Below are positions 1 through 11,415 of a DNA stretch of 35,690 nucleotides, piece after piece (position 1 is the stretch's first letter; every line of letters begins with the position of its first letter). A program made the translations under genes and the position numbers. The notes under the pieces are model-generated. The model saw only the letters and a program-made list of their open reading frames with translations, was not told the DNA's origin and ran no database searches. The stretch is from Planctomycetaceae bacterium. Its GTDB lineage: Bacteria > Planctomycetota > Planctomycetia > Pirellulales > Pirellulaceae. The stretch is from contig PBTE01000200.1 of NCBI GenBank assembly GCA_002726515.1, forward strand, positions 1 through 35,690, in the 5' to 3' direction.

Positions 1-1
1 T

Positions 2-118
2 ACAGCCATCTCGGTCGGACCGAGCGTCCCAGAACCAAGTACCATGGTTGGGATGGGTGCTCTGGCAACACTCGCTTTGGGTGCTGTTGGTGCCGCTCGT
101 CTTCGCAAGAAGAGCTAA
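2..118 (+). CDS. PEP-CTERM sorting-domain protein, C-terminal end only
   Basis: Only the last 38 residues lie in the window. They show the complete tripartite sorting tag: the motif VPEPST, then a hydrophobic stretch rich in Gly, Ala and Leu (MVGMGALATLALGAVGAA), then a basic tail RLRKKS and a TAA stop. In known PEP-CTERM systems this tag is recognised by an exosortase, which cuts at the PEP motif and releases the protein to the cell surface or matrix. The function of the main body cannot be told because it lies off the left edge. A strong hairpin terminator follows 27 bases after the stop, so this gene ends its transcript. Confidence 0.85.
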   Translation, partial: TAISVGPSVPEPSTMVGMGALATLALGAVGAARLRKKS

Positions 119-144
119 GTAGTTGTCTTTCAATTGCTAACTCC

Positions 145-182
145 GGGGTCTCCTTGGTTGTCCGCCAAGGTGACCCCTTTTT
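145..182 (+). terminator. Rho-independent terminator after the PEP-CTERM gene
   Basis: A 13-bp stem (145-157 with 165-177, one mismatch) with a 7-base loop is followed directly by five T residues. It sits just after the stop of the partial PEP-CTERM gene and reads in the same direction. Confidence 0.85.
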
Positions 183-249
183 ATTTCTTGATTCAACGAC
201 AGGCAGGAACCACGGGTTCCACCTGCCAAGGTCCGCTACGCCCCGGGAG

Positions 250-286
250 GGGTCAGGTGGGGGCGCGATTTGCCCCCACCTGACCC
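250..286. repeat. Perfect 15-bp inverted repeat (GC-rich hairpin)
   Basis: Bases 250-264 (GGGTCAGGTGGGGGC) pair perfectly with 272-286 around a 7-base loop. There is no T tract on either side, so it is not a classical terminator, although it lies between two convergent genes and could act as a bidirectional transcription barrier. Its perfection and sequence resemble dispersed intergenic palindromes of the REP type. No second copy was found in this window, so the dispersed nature is a guess. Confidence 0.7.
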
Positions 287-343
287 GGAAAGACAACGCC
301 ACCCGGTCGCAGGACGCAATCATTTGGGCCTGTCAGTGGAAAT

Positions 344-1396
344 TCACTTGATCGCAATCGGGCGCATGGTGAATCCCGCGGTTGTTCCGGCGATCTTGTT
401 GGTCGAGGCCATGTAACAGAACTCGTAAACCCGGTGGCGAGCCAAGTCTTCCAGATAATGAAGTTCGGCAATGTGCACACCCTGCTCCACCAGCAGGTAC
501 TTGTGGACGGGAATGAAGGAATCCGATGCCCGGGGCGCAGGACCGACCTCCAGTCCACTGGTGTCGGAACCTATCATCATGGCGCCGTACTGTTCGACCA
601 GGTACCTGGCTCCTTCCAAGGTTAATCCTGCCGAGTCATGCTCAGCAATTTTCTCATGATCTCCGCCCTCAGTGTTCCAGTAACGCAGTGTGCCGGTGCG
701 AATAAGTACGACATCACCTGGCCGTAATTCCACGCCTTGTTTGCTCCGTGCCGCGTCGATATCGGCAGGAGTGATTCCGTAGTGAGCAGGCAGCGCATCA
801 ACCTTCCTCGCAGCAGCAATGTCCAACAAAACACCACGGGCGACAATGGGCGGGATCGTCGTGGCGTCACATTTGCGAACACCGAAGTTGCCCCCCCAAT
901 CAGACTCTTTGAAACCGTTGTACCAATGGTTGTCTTCACCAAGAGTGATGTGAGCCAGTCCGTCAATTTGAGTCGCCACATTGTCGCTGATAAACAGCGC
1001 ACAACTGTGCCAGCGAGTGCGACTGCTATTTACGGCGGGATCCGCAAAGCTGTGGTCCTTCTGCCGGCTCACCCCCTCGGGTGAACGATAGGTCATGACT
1101 TCACCAGCGTTGTGTCCAGGCCATTTAAAGCTGTTACGACTGTAAGTGACGCCCAGATCGTAAACCTGTCCCTCACTGGCAAGCTGCAATGCCTGGCGAA
1201 CCGAGCTTGGCCTCATCGCGTTCAGTGCACCCACTTCGTCGTTCTTCCCCCAAATCCATCCCCAACCGACCCCCCGACGCCAGCCCTCGACGGACGTTTC
1301 AGACGAATCGCTGCCACCGTTTACCGTCCGAAAAAAACCGAATCCGATAAGGATCAGTGCTATCGAAAGCCACGTTGCGCCGAAGATCTTGGTCAT
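344..1396 (-). CDS. Secreted cyclase-family (kynurenine formamidase-like) hydrolase
   Basis: A 350-residue protein of the cyclase family (PF04199, named after kynurenine formamidase-like metal hydrolases). It opens with MTKIFGATWLSIALILIGFG, a signal peptide or membrane anchor, so the enzyme probably works outside the cytoplasm. The family metal-binding signature, usually HxGTHxDxxxH, appears as NVATQIDGLAHI. The first His and the Thr-His pair are altered while the Asp and last His are kept, a pattern typical of the subgroup with a TQxDxxxH motif. RPGDVVLIRTG and GSDTSGLEVGP are further family-like segments. The ATG at 1396 was chosen over a longer frame because AGGAG lies seven bases upstream and the signal peptide starts there. 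The substrate is unknown; such enzymes hydrolyse cyclic amides or esters. Confidence 0.8.
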   Translation of the reverse strand: MTKIFGATWLSIALILIGFGFFRTVNGGSDSSETSVEGWRRGVGWGWIWGKNDEVGALNAMRPSSVRQALQLASEGQVYDLGVTYSRNSFKWPGHNAGEVMTYRSPEGVSRQKDHSFADPAVNSSRTRWHSCALFISDNVATQIDGLAHITLGEDNHWYNGFKESDWGGNFGVRKCDATTIPPIVARGVLLDIAAARKVDALPAHYGITPADIDAARSKQGVELRPGDVVLIRTGTLRYWNTEGGDHEKIAEHDSAGLTLEGARYLVEQYGAMMIGSDTSGLEVGPAPRASDSFIPVHKYLLVEQGVHIAELHYLEDLARHRVYEFCYMASTNKIAGTTAGFTMRPIAIK

Positions 1397-1704
1397 ATTC
1401 TTACTCCTGGTCAGTTGAATGTCAGGCTCGAACTCGTGTCGCGGTATCTGCTCAAATTTCAATCCGGGATCGTCAAACGTCACGTATACTCACCACCACA
1501 CGGATCGGAACTCCCCTAAGACCGGTGTGTTGCGCGAATCCCGGTACGCTCCCGAAAACAGGCCGCACCTCCCAGCATCGTAGGTTGCCACCCCCACGAT
1601 CGCAAGCACTCATTCAACGTCGACTCACGAATTCCCGGTGGCGGCGAACGGACCAGGAAGTTCGTCCCCATTCAGCAATCTTCACCGTCGGGGACCTTCC
1701 TTCG
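1397..1704. other. Intergenic region without a recognisable gene
   Basis: About 308 bases between the cyclase-family gene and the end of the SGNH hydrolase gene, both on the minus strand. Apart from the AGGAG ribosome-binding site at the cyclase end, I see no convincing gene, terminator or promoter. Confidence 0.5.
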
Positions 1705-2727
1705 TCACCGGTCTGTTAACCAGGAACGAACGACCGAAGCCCAGAGTTCGTAGCCTTTGCGATTCAGGTGCAAACCGTCCTCGACAAAAAGGTCTTCTCG
1801 CGGCATTCCCCTTGTACCGAGCATCGGAGTGGCAATGTCCAGATAGGCGATTCGTTCATGTCCTGAGGCGTATTGATGAATAAGACTGTTTGCTCGTTTC
1901 ATTTCCGGCCACAGGTTCCAGCGTTTGATGCTGGGTTTAACAGCGATGAAACCAATCCGTGCCTGAGGCGACCGCCGATGAATCACCTCTACCAGCCGCC
2001 GAAAATCCCGAAACACCCGCGCGGCTTTCTTGCCCCGTGCAATATCGTTGTCTCCGGCATAGACCGCGACTGCCCGGGGCTGGTAATTCGTCACGATCCG
2101 GGGTGCGTAGGCGATGCTGTCAATCAATTCGGACCCGCCGAATCCGCGGCCGATGACGTTAGTCGCGGGAAAGTCCTGCTGCAGGGTTTTCCAGTCGCGG
2201 ATGCTGGAACTGCCTACGAAGACGACGCCACCCGGTTTCGGAGTCTCCTGTTGGTCTTGTTCTTCAAACCGGGCAATTTCTTTTTGCCAGGCTTGATACG
2301 GTGAACTGTGAATGTGCGCCAGCTTCCATTGCCCGTTGTGTTGCGTCCAAAACAAAGACCGCCGGACTGGGCTCAGTTCTTCCGGGCCGGAATGTGTGAT
2401 TTCATGGGCCACGGCGGCGGTTCCATAGCTCGACACTTCGCGACTCACTACCACGCCGGTGTTGAGTGAACCGCCCTTGACCAAGCGGACCATGGCCGGA
2501 AACGCCACGCTGTCCTCTCCTGTAAAACCAAACCATGTCGCATTCGGTAACGCCAGCGACAGACACCCTGAAGCATCGCCTTTCGCAAGAGCCTTTTGGA
2601 ACTGTCGGGAATGCGCCACGATCACGGCCTCGGCCTGCGTGCCGCCGGCGATCGCCCGATCGAGAGCCGGGGAACTGATCCCCAAAGACAACAGCCCACA
2701 CAACATCACCAAGATAGAACGTCGCAT
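1705..2727 (-). CDS. Secreted two-domain protein: SnoaL/DUF4440-like domain plus SGNH/GDSL hydrolase
   Basis: A 340-residue exported protein. Residues 1-28 form a signal peptide (MRRSILVMLCGLLSLGIS). Residues about 32-145 resemble the SnoaL/DUF4440 cone fold: an early helix with FQKALAKGDASG, ending in the strands LFWTQHNGQWKLAHIHSS. Residues about 165-338 form an SGNH hydrolase: block I GSSSIRDW around the nucleophilic Ser at 173-175, block II with Gly in GFGGSE, block III YAGDNDIARG with the GxND Asn, and block V DGLHLNRKGYEL with Asp317 and His320 of the triad. Such enzymes remove acyl groups from lipids or sugars; the substrate is not evident. The ATG at 2727 has GGAG six bases upstream and starts the signal peptide directly. 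A GTG twelve bases further out is the alternative. Confidence 0.82.
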   Translation of the reverse strand: MRRSILVMLCGLLSLGISSPALDRAIAGGTQAEAVIVAHSRQFQKALAKGDASGCLSLALPNATWFGFTGEDSVAFPAMVRLVKGGSLNTGVVVSREVSSYGTAAVAHEITHSGPEELSPVRRSLFWTQHNGQWKLAHIHSSPYQAWQKEIARFEEQDQQETPKPGGVVFVGSSSIRDWKTLQQDFPATNVIGRGFGGSELIDSIAYAPRIVTNYQPRAVAVYAGDNDIARGKKAARVFRDFRRLVEVIHRRSPQARIGFIAVKPSIKRWNLWPEMKRANSLIHQYASGHERIAYLDIATPMLGTRGMPREDLFVEDGLHLNRKGYELWASVVRSWLTDR

Positions 2728-2853
2728 GAAGTTCTCCACCGAAAGCCGAAGCTATCGTTACCAATGGTACCATCACCGACGGGTCGGGATTGGTCAAAAC
2801 ACCGGACTTACGGGCAAGGGGCATTGACCTGACAAAACGTTTTCAACCAGAAC

Positions 2854-3792
2854 TTATTCGGCCCGATAGGCCCGGATCGCGTTCTTCGAAAAAATCCGGC
2901 GTACGGTCTCCTGGTCATACCTGGTTTGAAGGATGCCGTGCATGGCACGGTACAACCTGTCCGCCGGCCACCCGAACTTGACATCCACCGGGTAATTGGT
3001 GGCAAACAGGCAGCGGTCCGTTCCGAAGGTATCAATCACAAAATGAAGCGCATCGATCACAGCATCCTGCTCGTCCCAATTTTTGTCCGTGTAAAACAGC
3101 ATCGAAAGCTTGATTGTCGTATTCCCACAGTCGGCAAGGGCTTGCATTCCCGCCCGGAACTGATCGACGTGCTCCGTCAAATCCGCCATGGTAGGTGATC
3201 CCAGATGGTTGATAATCACCGGAATATCAGGATGGCCCTGGATGAAGGCAGCCGCTTTCTTGAATTGATGCGGATTCAATTGAAGATCAAACGACATGTC
3301 ATGATCCTTGAGTCGGGCATATCCTTTCTGCCAGTCCGGATTCTCGAGCAGATCGCCCAAATGGGTCATCCTGGGCCAGTCCGGCTGGTAGTTAACGATC
3401 TGACGAACCCCCCTGACTTTTGTATCCCCGGCCAGTTCTTCCAGACTCTCAACCGCCGCCGGTTCTTCCAACGGCACCGTCGGTACCAGGACATAATTCC
3501 GGGTCGACTTGCTAATCTCCCTGGCCGCCCACCGGTATTCGGCCAGGCAGTCCTTGATGTACTCCGGTCCGGTCTTGCCGACCTGGCACACACTCAACGC
3601 TTCCAGCCACGCACCACCGGTGTGTTTAAACTCGTCACCCCCAGCATCACAGTCTTTCTCGTACAGGCGGGTCGTGTAGATTGGATCGTCGTTTGGCGCG
3701 AAAAGCTCCTCGAGTTCCTGGCCCGTGGTCGTCTCTTCGCTGACATCCCAGATGTGAAAATGGGGGTCCCAAATCTCAATTTTCTCACTCAT
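2854..3792 (-). CDS. Amidohydrolase-family (PF04909) metal-dependent hydrolase
   Basis: A 312-residue cytoplasmic protein without a signal peptide. The N-terminus IEIWDPHFHIWD carries the HxH metal-binding motif (His11, His13) of the amidohydrolase-2 family, which includes 2-pyrone-4,6-dicarboxylate lactonases, ACMSD-type decarboxylases and sugar-lactone hydrolases. Further family marks are PVIINHLGSP, with the central His, and CLFATNYPVD near the C-terminus, with the conserved Asp. The DPHFHIWD opening is most like lactonase-type members, but the exact substrate cannot be read from the sequence. The ATG at 3792 was preferred over a longer frame because the conserved core begins at once and a GAGG lies upstream. 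The neighbouring isomerase-like gene on the same strand suggests a sugar or aromatic-acid catabolic setting. Confidence 0.85.
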   Translation of the reverse strand: MSEKIEIWDPHFHIWDVSEETTTGQELEELFAPNDDPIYTTRLYEKDCDAGGDEFKHTGGAWLEALSVCQVGKTGPEYIKDCLAEYRWAAREISKSTRNYVLVPTVPLEEPAAVESLEELAGDTKVRGVRQIVNYQPDWPRMTHLGDLLENPDWQKGYARLKDHDMSFDLQLNPHQFKKAAAFIQGHPDIPVIINHLGSPTMADLTEHVDQFRAGMQALADCGNTTIKLSMLFYTDKNWDEQDAVIDALHFVIDTFGTDRCLFATNYPVDVKFGWPADRLYRAMHGILQTRYDQETVRRIFSKNAIRAYRAE

Positions 3793-4102
3793 CTTTCCAC
3801 ACCTCACAACTGGTTCCAACCAACCTATCATACCCTCAACAAGCGGGTAACGGATTCACACCGGACCGGGATTTCACTGCTCCCAAATAGACGGATGAAA
3901 ACAGCACCGACTCTCTGCCCGAAATGACTAACAGGAAATTTAATCTGCCGACCCTACCGTTGCCTAGTCGTGGGAAACACGTTCCGACGCCCGCCCCGGT
4001 CACACCTCTGTTTTCCAGGTGTCAACGGCCCGAACAGGGCAAAGGCCCCTGGTTCGGACAGCACCTGCAGTCACCGTGAAAGGCTTGTGCCACCGACTGG
4101 AG
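3793..4102. other. Intergenic region with a possible nested hairpin
   Basis: About 310 bases between two minus-strand genes. The only structure I see is at 4016-4067: an outer 6-bp stem (CAGGTG with CACCTG) encloses an inner stem (4031-4040 with 4044-4055, with two bulges). Read on the minus strand it follows the isomerase-like gene and could help end its transcript, but there is no T tract. Confidence 0.35.
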
Positions 4103-5038
4103 CTACGTGTCACCCCGGCCTGTTCCATTACTGTCCCGACCGGCCGCTTCCCACAACTGGCGAACCTTTCCCGGAAAAGGAGGCAGTGCGACCAGCGGGC
4201 CCGCGATCTCCGGGTGCCACATCTTTTCCCACTCCAGGCTAACCCAGCCATCGTAGCCGGACTGACGCAACAGTCGCATGCACTCCAGCGCGGGAAATTC
4301 GCCACAACCCAACAGAACGTAGTCCGCGTGCCGGTGTCCCTGCATCAACTCGTGTGCCTGGTCAGCAGCATCCTGCCCCTCGCCGTCAGTTTGGTCTCGC
4401 CGTTTCAAGATCGAATCTTTCCAATGAGTATGCCGGATCCATGACTTCAGACGTTCGCTGGTCTCCGACAGCGTCTCACCACAAAACCGCCACGGATGGT
4501 GCGTGTCCCACAAGACACCGACCGCCGGACTTTCAACCAGAGCCAATGTCTGCTGCACGAGTCGTGAATCCGAAAAATCGCCGTGTGTCTCGATCACGAT
4601 GTTAAGTTCCAACGGTTCGGCATACTCGCCCAAACACTGCAACCCTTCGGCCACTTGTTTGATCATCGACCGTCGGTAGTTACCGTTATCGTCCTTCGCA
4701 ACAACGTCGCCGAACACTCGAACAAATGACGAACCAAGTTCCTTCGCCAGGTCCAAATAGGCCTTGCCGGTTTCAACCTGTTCCTTTCGTACGCTGGCCT
4801 GCAGATCGTGGAAACGGACGTTCGAGGCGAGCACGGGAACTTCAAAACCGGAATCCGCCAGTTCACGACGTCGGCTGGCCCGTTCGGCAGGCTGAAATCC
4901 GGGAAGTTTCAACAAGTCTGTCTCACGTTCGACCAGCCGAATCTCGACACCATCGAATCCGAACGCCCTACCGTGGTGAACGATCTGTTGAAAGGACCAA
5001 TCGGGGCAACTGAGCGTCGAGAAGCAGACTTTGACCAT
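4103..5038 (-). CDS. Sugar phosphate isomerase/epimerase-like TIM-barrel protein
   Basis: A 311-residue protein of the xylose isomerase-like TIM-barrel superfamily (PF01261, also called AP endonuclease family 2). It starts MVKVCFSTLSCPDWSF, with strands and helices typical of the barrel (FGFDGVEIRL, LGSSFVRVFGD). The likely metal-binding positions are the Glu in NIVIETHGD, the Asp and His residues in VGVLWDTHHPW, the His residues in IRHTHWKD and the Glu in WVSLEWEK. Members interconvert keto and aldo sugars or inositol derivatives with a divalent metal. AGGAG lies seven bases before the ATG. The gene probably serves carbohydrate catabolism, but the sugar cannot be named. Confidence 0.87.
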   Translation of the reverse strand: MVKVCFSTLSCPDWSFQQIVHHGRAFGFDGVEIRLVERETDLLKLPGFQPAERASRRRELADSGFEVPVLASNVRFHDLQASVRKEQVETGKAYLDLAKELGSSFVRVFGDVVAKDDNGNYRRSMIKQVAEGLQCLGEYAEPLELNIVIETHGDFSDSRLVQQTLALVESPAVGVLWDTHHPWRFCGETLSETSERLKSWIRHTHWKDSILKRRDQTDGEGQDAADQAHELMQGHRHADYVLLGCGEFPALECMRLLRQSGYDGWVSLEWEKMWHPEIAGPLVALPPFPGKVRQLWEAAGRDSNGTGRGDT

Positions 5039-5266
5039 GACGGGACTCCTGTGGTGAAATGAGCGACACCTTCACTCACACGTTTCAAAACACAACTGGC
5101 AGCGGTCTGATTTTCACCCCGCTCCAGCGCCGTCGCGTTTCGTTTGACGGCAGGAACCCCCCTCCGCTTTTCCAAGTTTCCCGGAACACGGAGTCGCCAC
5201 TGCCACGCTCCGGGTGAACCGGATTGCCGAAGCACCCTGTGACTTGAAATCTGCTGGGAAACGCTC

Positions 5267-6535
5267 TCAATTTTTCCCCACGCAGACCAGGTACTCCTGC
5301 CGTTGGCCTGTTTCATGATCTGCCACCCGCATGTAAATGCAGCCCCGGCTGATGGCCGGCGTCGCGAACACTTCGTCTCCCATTTGATTTGTCGCGACCA
5401 ATTCAAAATCGGCCGGAGTTGCCCTGAAAATGAAACACTTCCCGGCTTCGTTCATTGAGAGAATATGGCCTGCAAACAGAACGGGTGACGAACTGAAAGT
5501 ACCTCCCAGGCGACCCTTCCAGAGTTGGCGCCCCGTCGATGCCTCGAAACACATGGCAACCCCTGCGTCCGACACGGCGTAAAGATAGCCCCCCTGCAGC
5601 AGCATGGAGGGCACGTAGACGCGGTTGTCGTTTTCCCAGGCGATTTTCCCCGATCCATCAGCAACGACCGCCGAAATATGGTCTCGCGGATAGCCGCCAC
5701 TGGTGAACACGTGGCGGCCGTCTGTTACTGCCGTGGTGACACATTCTGTGGTGGCACCTTCGATCTGCCAAAACAGCTTCCCCAACCGCGGATCGAACGC
5801 CGACACATAATCACAACCGAACAGGATCAGCTGGTCTTTCCCGGCAACCGACAACACAACAGGTGAACAGTAATTCGGCAACTCGGGACGCTGGTGCCGC
5901 CACACGGTTTTTCCAGTCTTGCGGTCAAATGCCACCAGTGAACCGCCCCCTTTGTTATCCGCGGAAACAATAACAAGGGATTCGTAAAGCGTGGGAGAAG
6001 ACCCGTAACCCTGGTGAACCACGTAATCCGAAATCTTCTCTTGCCACAAGGGCTCGCCATCCACAGTCAAGGCGGTCGTATAGGCAGCATCCGCGTTGAT
6101 GAAATTGGCGAAGACGCGATACCCGTCGCAGGCCACGGTTGTGGAGGCGTGTGAAGCTTTTTTATTTCCACCAGTCAGAAAACGGCCTCGGTGTATTTCC
6201 CGTTCCCAAAACAGGCGGCCCGATTGCGCATCGTAACACACAACCGACTGCACTTCGTTTTCTTCATCTGCCGTCACAAGGAACACGCGGTTGCCAACCA
6301 CTGTCGGAGAACCGTGGCCCCGCCCTGACACAGCAGCGCGCCACTTGATGTTTTCACTACCTGACCAATCCAGCGGCGGAAGTGGAGTCGTACCGGCGGA
6401 GCCATCGCGCAGCTGACCACGCCACCACGGCCAGTCACCCGGTGCAACGCTCATTTCATCGGCGCTGGCCGGGTTTTCCACAACGGTCAAAGCCAGTGTA
6501 ATCACGATTGCCAAACAAAGGACCGGGCGATGCAT
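5267..6535 (-). CDS. Secreted PQQ-like beta-propeller repeat protein
   Basis: A 422-residue protein with a signal peptide (MHRPVLCLAIVITLALTV) and then PWWRGQLRDG, the usual opening of planctomycete PQQ-propeller proteins. The body has repeats of the PQQ/pyrrolo-quinoline type, each with a Trp-containing strand such as SGRLFWEREI, GKTVWRHQRP, LGKLFWQIEG, SGKIAWENDN and TGRQLWKGRL. They form most of an eight-bladed propeller. No haem motif or metal-binding domain is present, so a scaffold or ligand-binding role, like outer-membrane BamB, is as likely as a dehydrogenase. The ATG at 6535 was preferred over a longer frame because of the signal peptide and an upstream AAGGA; the spacing of 11 bases is a little long. 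Confidence 0.85.
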   Translation of the reverse strand: MHRPVLCLAIVITLALTVVENPASADEMSVAPGDWPWWRGQLRDGSAGTTPLPPLDWSGSENIKWRAAVSGRGHGSPTVVGNRVFLVTADEENEVQSVVCYDAQSGRLFWEREIHRGRFLTGGNKKASHASTTVACDGYRVFANFINADAAYTTALTVDGEPLWQEKISDYVVHQGYGSSPTLYESLVIVSADNKGGGSLVAFDRKTGKTVWRHQRPELPNYCSPVVLSVAGKDQLILFGCDYVSAFDPRLGKLFWQIEGATTECVTTAVTDGRHVFTSGGYPRDHISAVVADGSGKIAWENDNRVYVPSMLLQGGYLYAVSDAGVAMCFEASTGRQLWKGRLGGTFSSSPVLFAGHILSMNEAGKCFIFRATPADFELVATNQMGDEVFATPAISRGCIYMRVADHETGQRQEYLVCVGKN

Positions 6536-7041
6536 ACTGTTATCTGTCCTTGACCTAAAGCTCTTGAATTCTTGTTTTCTCCAGTTTGCAGCCGCTAGGC
6601 AGCAACGGTGACGGCATGCATCGCCAAGCGGCGGTGGCTGGAGCCGGCGGCCAGTTTCCGCCCCTCCTTTCCAGCCAACAGGCAGCCCCAATCCGAGGGT
6701 GACCGACGCCGGTGCAGTATAACAAACTGCCGGGCACGGTGTTAACAAGTCTGGCTGCTGCCGGAGGAGCGGTCCCTGGTTGTCAGATTCAACACGCGGT
6801 GTGCCTCCTGCCACTCGATTTCCCGCAACCCACCATTTTTTCCGGAGTCCGACTCACAAAAACTTCACGGCTTGGAGACACCCTGCCCCGCTTTCATCCC
6901 CTGAGGGTGTTCCATTATCATACTGTAACGTGTCAATGAAGCAGGAAGTCAGACCGTTGTCCTCCCACGGGATTCCCCACCAACAACCTTCACTTCCTCC
7001 GACTGGAAATTGCCTGTACAAACAAAGGAGATCCGCGAGCA
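6536..7041. other. Divergent intergenic region, no gene recognised
   Basis: A 506-base gap between the divergently transcribed beta-propeller and SDR genes, so it should contain promoters for both. I found no convincing -35/-10 pair, RNA gene or conserved open frame. The only clear signal is the AAGGAG ribosome-binding site just before the SDR gene. Confidence 0.5.
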
Positions 7042-7860
7042 ATGTCAGCCAGCCAACATCAACCGGAAACAACGGCCCCACTGCAGGGCCTTGCCGCTAT
7101 CGTGACCGGAGCCAGTTTAGGAATCGGCCGCTCGACAGCCCTTGCCCTGGGACGGGCCGGCGCCAACGTGCTTGTCAATTATCGGTCCCATGAGGAGGCA
7201 GCCGAGGAAGTGGTCCAACTGATCAAGGAAGGCGGTTCACAGGCCGTTAAAATGGCAGCTGATGTCTCCGACCAGATGGCGGTTGAATCCCTGGTGGCGC
7301 GGGCTCAACAGGAGTTTGGCCGTCTCGATTACGCGATCAGCAACGCAGCCTACAGCGATCGCGAACCGTATTATGACAACAACATGGAGGGTTTCCGACG
7401 AACGATCGACGTGACGATGTGGGGTGCCTATTATTTGTTGCGGGCAGCCACACAGCAAATGATCAAGAACGGCAACGGTGGCCGGATAGTGATCGTAAGT
7501 TCACCGCTGGCATTTGTGCCCGCTCCTGAATCGATGGCCTACAACATGGCCAAAGCGGCGTTGCAACAGATGACAAAAACAGCCGCAATTGAAGTCGCCC
7601 AATTTGGAATTCGTGTCAACGCCATCCAACCGGGTTGGATTGACACACCCGGCGAACGAAAGTTCGCCTCGGAAGAAGAACTGAAGGAAGGCGCAAAAAA
7701 CATTCCCCTCAAGCGTATGGGACGTCCGGATGAAATTGCGGAGGGCATCATGTTCCTGTGCAACCCCCGGGTCGAATACATGACAGGCTCCACACTCCTG
7801 ATGGATGGCGGGATCACCCTTCCCTGGTGGGCCTTAAAAAAACCGACGGACCCGGAATGA
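7042..7860 (+). CDS. Short-chain dehydrogenase/reductase (SDR)
   Basis: A 272-residue classical SDR. The cofactor motif TGASLGIG is at residues 22-29, the NNAG-type motif appears as SNAA at 100-103, and the active site is Ser154, Tyr167 and Lys171 (YNMAK) with normal spacing. The C-terminal part has NAIQPGWIDTPG and the glycine-rich MTGSTLLMDGG, typical of glucose 1-dehydrogenase and 3-oxoacyl-ACP reductase-like members. The Tyr in NYRSHEE after the second strand, without an acidic residue at the usual NAD-selecting site, points mildly to NADP(H). AAGGAG lies 11 bases upstream of the ATG. It stands alone and faces ligA tail to tail with 46 bases between. Confidence 0.9.
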   Translation: MSASQHQPETTAPLQGLAAIVTGASLGIGRSTALALGRAGANVLVNYRSHEEAAEEVVQLIKEGGSQAVKMAADVSDQMAVESLVARAQQEFGRLDYAISNAAYSDREPYYDNNMEGFRRTIDVTMWGAYYLLRAATQQMIKNGNGGRIVIVSSPLAFVPAPESMAYNMAKAALQQMTKTAAIEVAQFGIRVNAIQPGWIDTPGERKFASEEELKEGAKNIPLKRMGRPDEIAEGIMFLCNPRVEYMTGSTLLMDGGITLPWWALKKPTDPE

Positions 7861-7906
7861 GGCAACCGGGCACGAAAGAGCGAACCGTGTTGGGGTGTCG
7901 CTGAAT

Positions 7907-10386
<2,480 letters not shown>

Positions 10387-10387
10387 T

Positions 10388-10672
10388 CTAATCCCTTTCC
10401 TCCCGGGGTTGCCCGGCGTTCGACCCGGACCACATTCTATCGCTGGCAATTGCCGCCAGAGTTGCAACGGCAAGGACTGCCAACTCGGTAACGAAGGCTG
10501 TTAGTCCGTGCTGGTCTACCCACTGCATAAGCTCGTTTGTTTCCAGTGACCCTGGTGAATTCAACTGTCGGACCGTCATGACAACATACGCGCAAGCGGT
10601 AACAGAAAACAAAACTCCAACAATGATGGCAAGGACGTAGAACGGGTTGACTCGGTTCTTGATTGGCTTCAT
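10388..10672 (-). CDS. Small membrane protein with two transmembrane segments
   Basis: A 94-residue protein of unknown function. It has two hydrophobic segments, PFYVLAIIVGVLFSVTACAY and FVTELAVLAVATLAAIA, linked by a short polar loop (RQLNSPGSLETNELMQW), with basic residues at the start (MKPIKNRVN) and polar ends. This predicts an inner-membrane hairpin with both ends inside. The gene ends one base before the cupin ATG (TAG-A-ATG), a sign of coupled expression. The start at 10672 is the most likely because the hydrophobic part begins soon after it. The ribosome-binding site is weak (GATAGCGGA). Confidence 0.75.
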   Translation of the reverse strand: MKPIKNRVNPFYVLAIIVGVLFSVTACAYVVMTVRQLNSPGSLETNELMQWVDQHGLTAFVTELAVLAVATLAAIASDRMWSGSNAGQPREERD

Positions 10673-11415
10673 TCCGCTATCGTATCTCAACCATGGATCG
10701 TGGGGAAAGTGGGCTTTCTCCGGGTGCGGCTGTGAACCTCGCAAGCCCTGAAGTCGAGACGACTGGCGGAACTCGCACTTCTGAACAACGCTTTTGTTAA
10801 TGCCCGTTTGGCAGAAGCAAAATGCTCCGCTGAACAACGATATCGACAGTCGCTTTTCGACGTACTTTCCGCCTGCATTTCATGCTCTTGAAGCAAATGA
10901 TCGTCTTCTCCTCCTGTTCCAGCTGCGGATGGCCATTCAGCCGACAGAAAACCATGGCAAGACAAGGCTGACAAACTTCACCCCGAAGCTCATTCAAAAG
11001 TGATGAATTTGAACAACTCCACAGGGCCTGTCGGGAACAAATTGCAGGGGTACTCCGGGTAAACCGCCGCCGAAGTACCCCTACTGAGGAAAAGGTCGAG
11101 AACCTGCCGGAACCGTTACCACGGACTGATTCAAACGCCCGACGCCAGTCTTGGGCCTGCATGCTCGAGTGACTTACTGTAAATTACCACAAACTGCATA
11201 TCAGGTAGCACCTGGCCTATCCCATGTGAACAATCCACAGATTTTTTCCACACGCAGCGGGTTGTGTCTGTAGCGGGCCGTTTTTTCTGGACTAACGGAC
11301 AGCACAAGCCGTAATGATTAATGGCAACCGGAAGTAGCAGGACTTTAACGATAAACACATTTACCGGACCGACACTGGTTCGGGTGAAGTCGAAGGTCTG
11401 CCAGGAACAGGGAAC
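10673..11415. other. Long divergent intergenic region with one hairpin
   Basis: A 743-base gap between the small membrane protein gene and the histidine kinase gene. No open frame here resembles a protein: the frames at 10794-11003 and 11131-11358 have no plausible composition or start signal. One near-perfect inverted repeat is present: 11046-11058 (AGGGGTACTCCGG) pairs with 11070-11082 with one mismatch and an 11-base loop. It could be a regulatory hairpin or a remnant palindromic element. No T tract follows it. Confidence 0.5.

Noticed and set aside
6536..6814. Upstream extension of the beta-propeller protein
   Set aside because: The extension is rich in Cys, Pro and Arg without domain likeness, and the signal peptide begins at 6535.
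10794..11003. 69-residue frame on the plus strand
   Set aside because: No start signal, no family likeness, and competing frames on the other strand; the composition looks random.
11131..11358. 75-residue frame on the minus strand
   Set aside because: No start signal or recognisable pattern.
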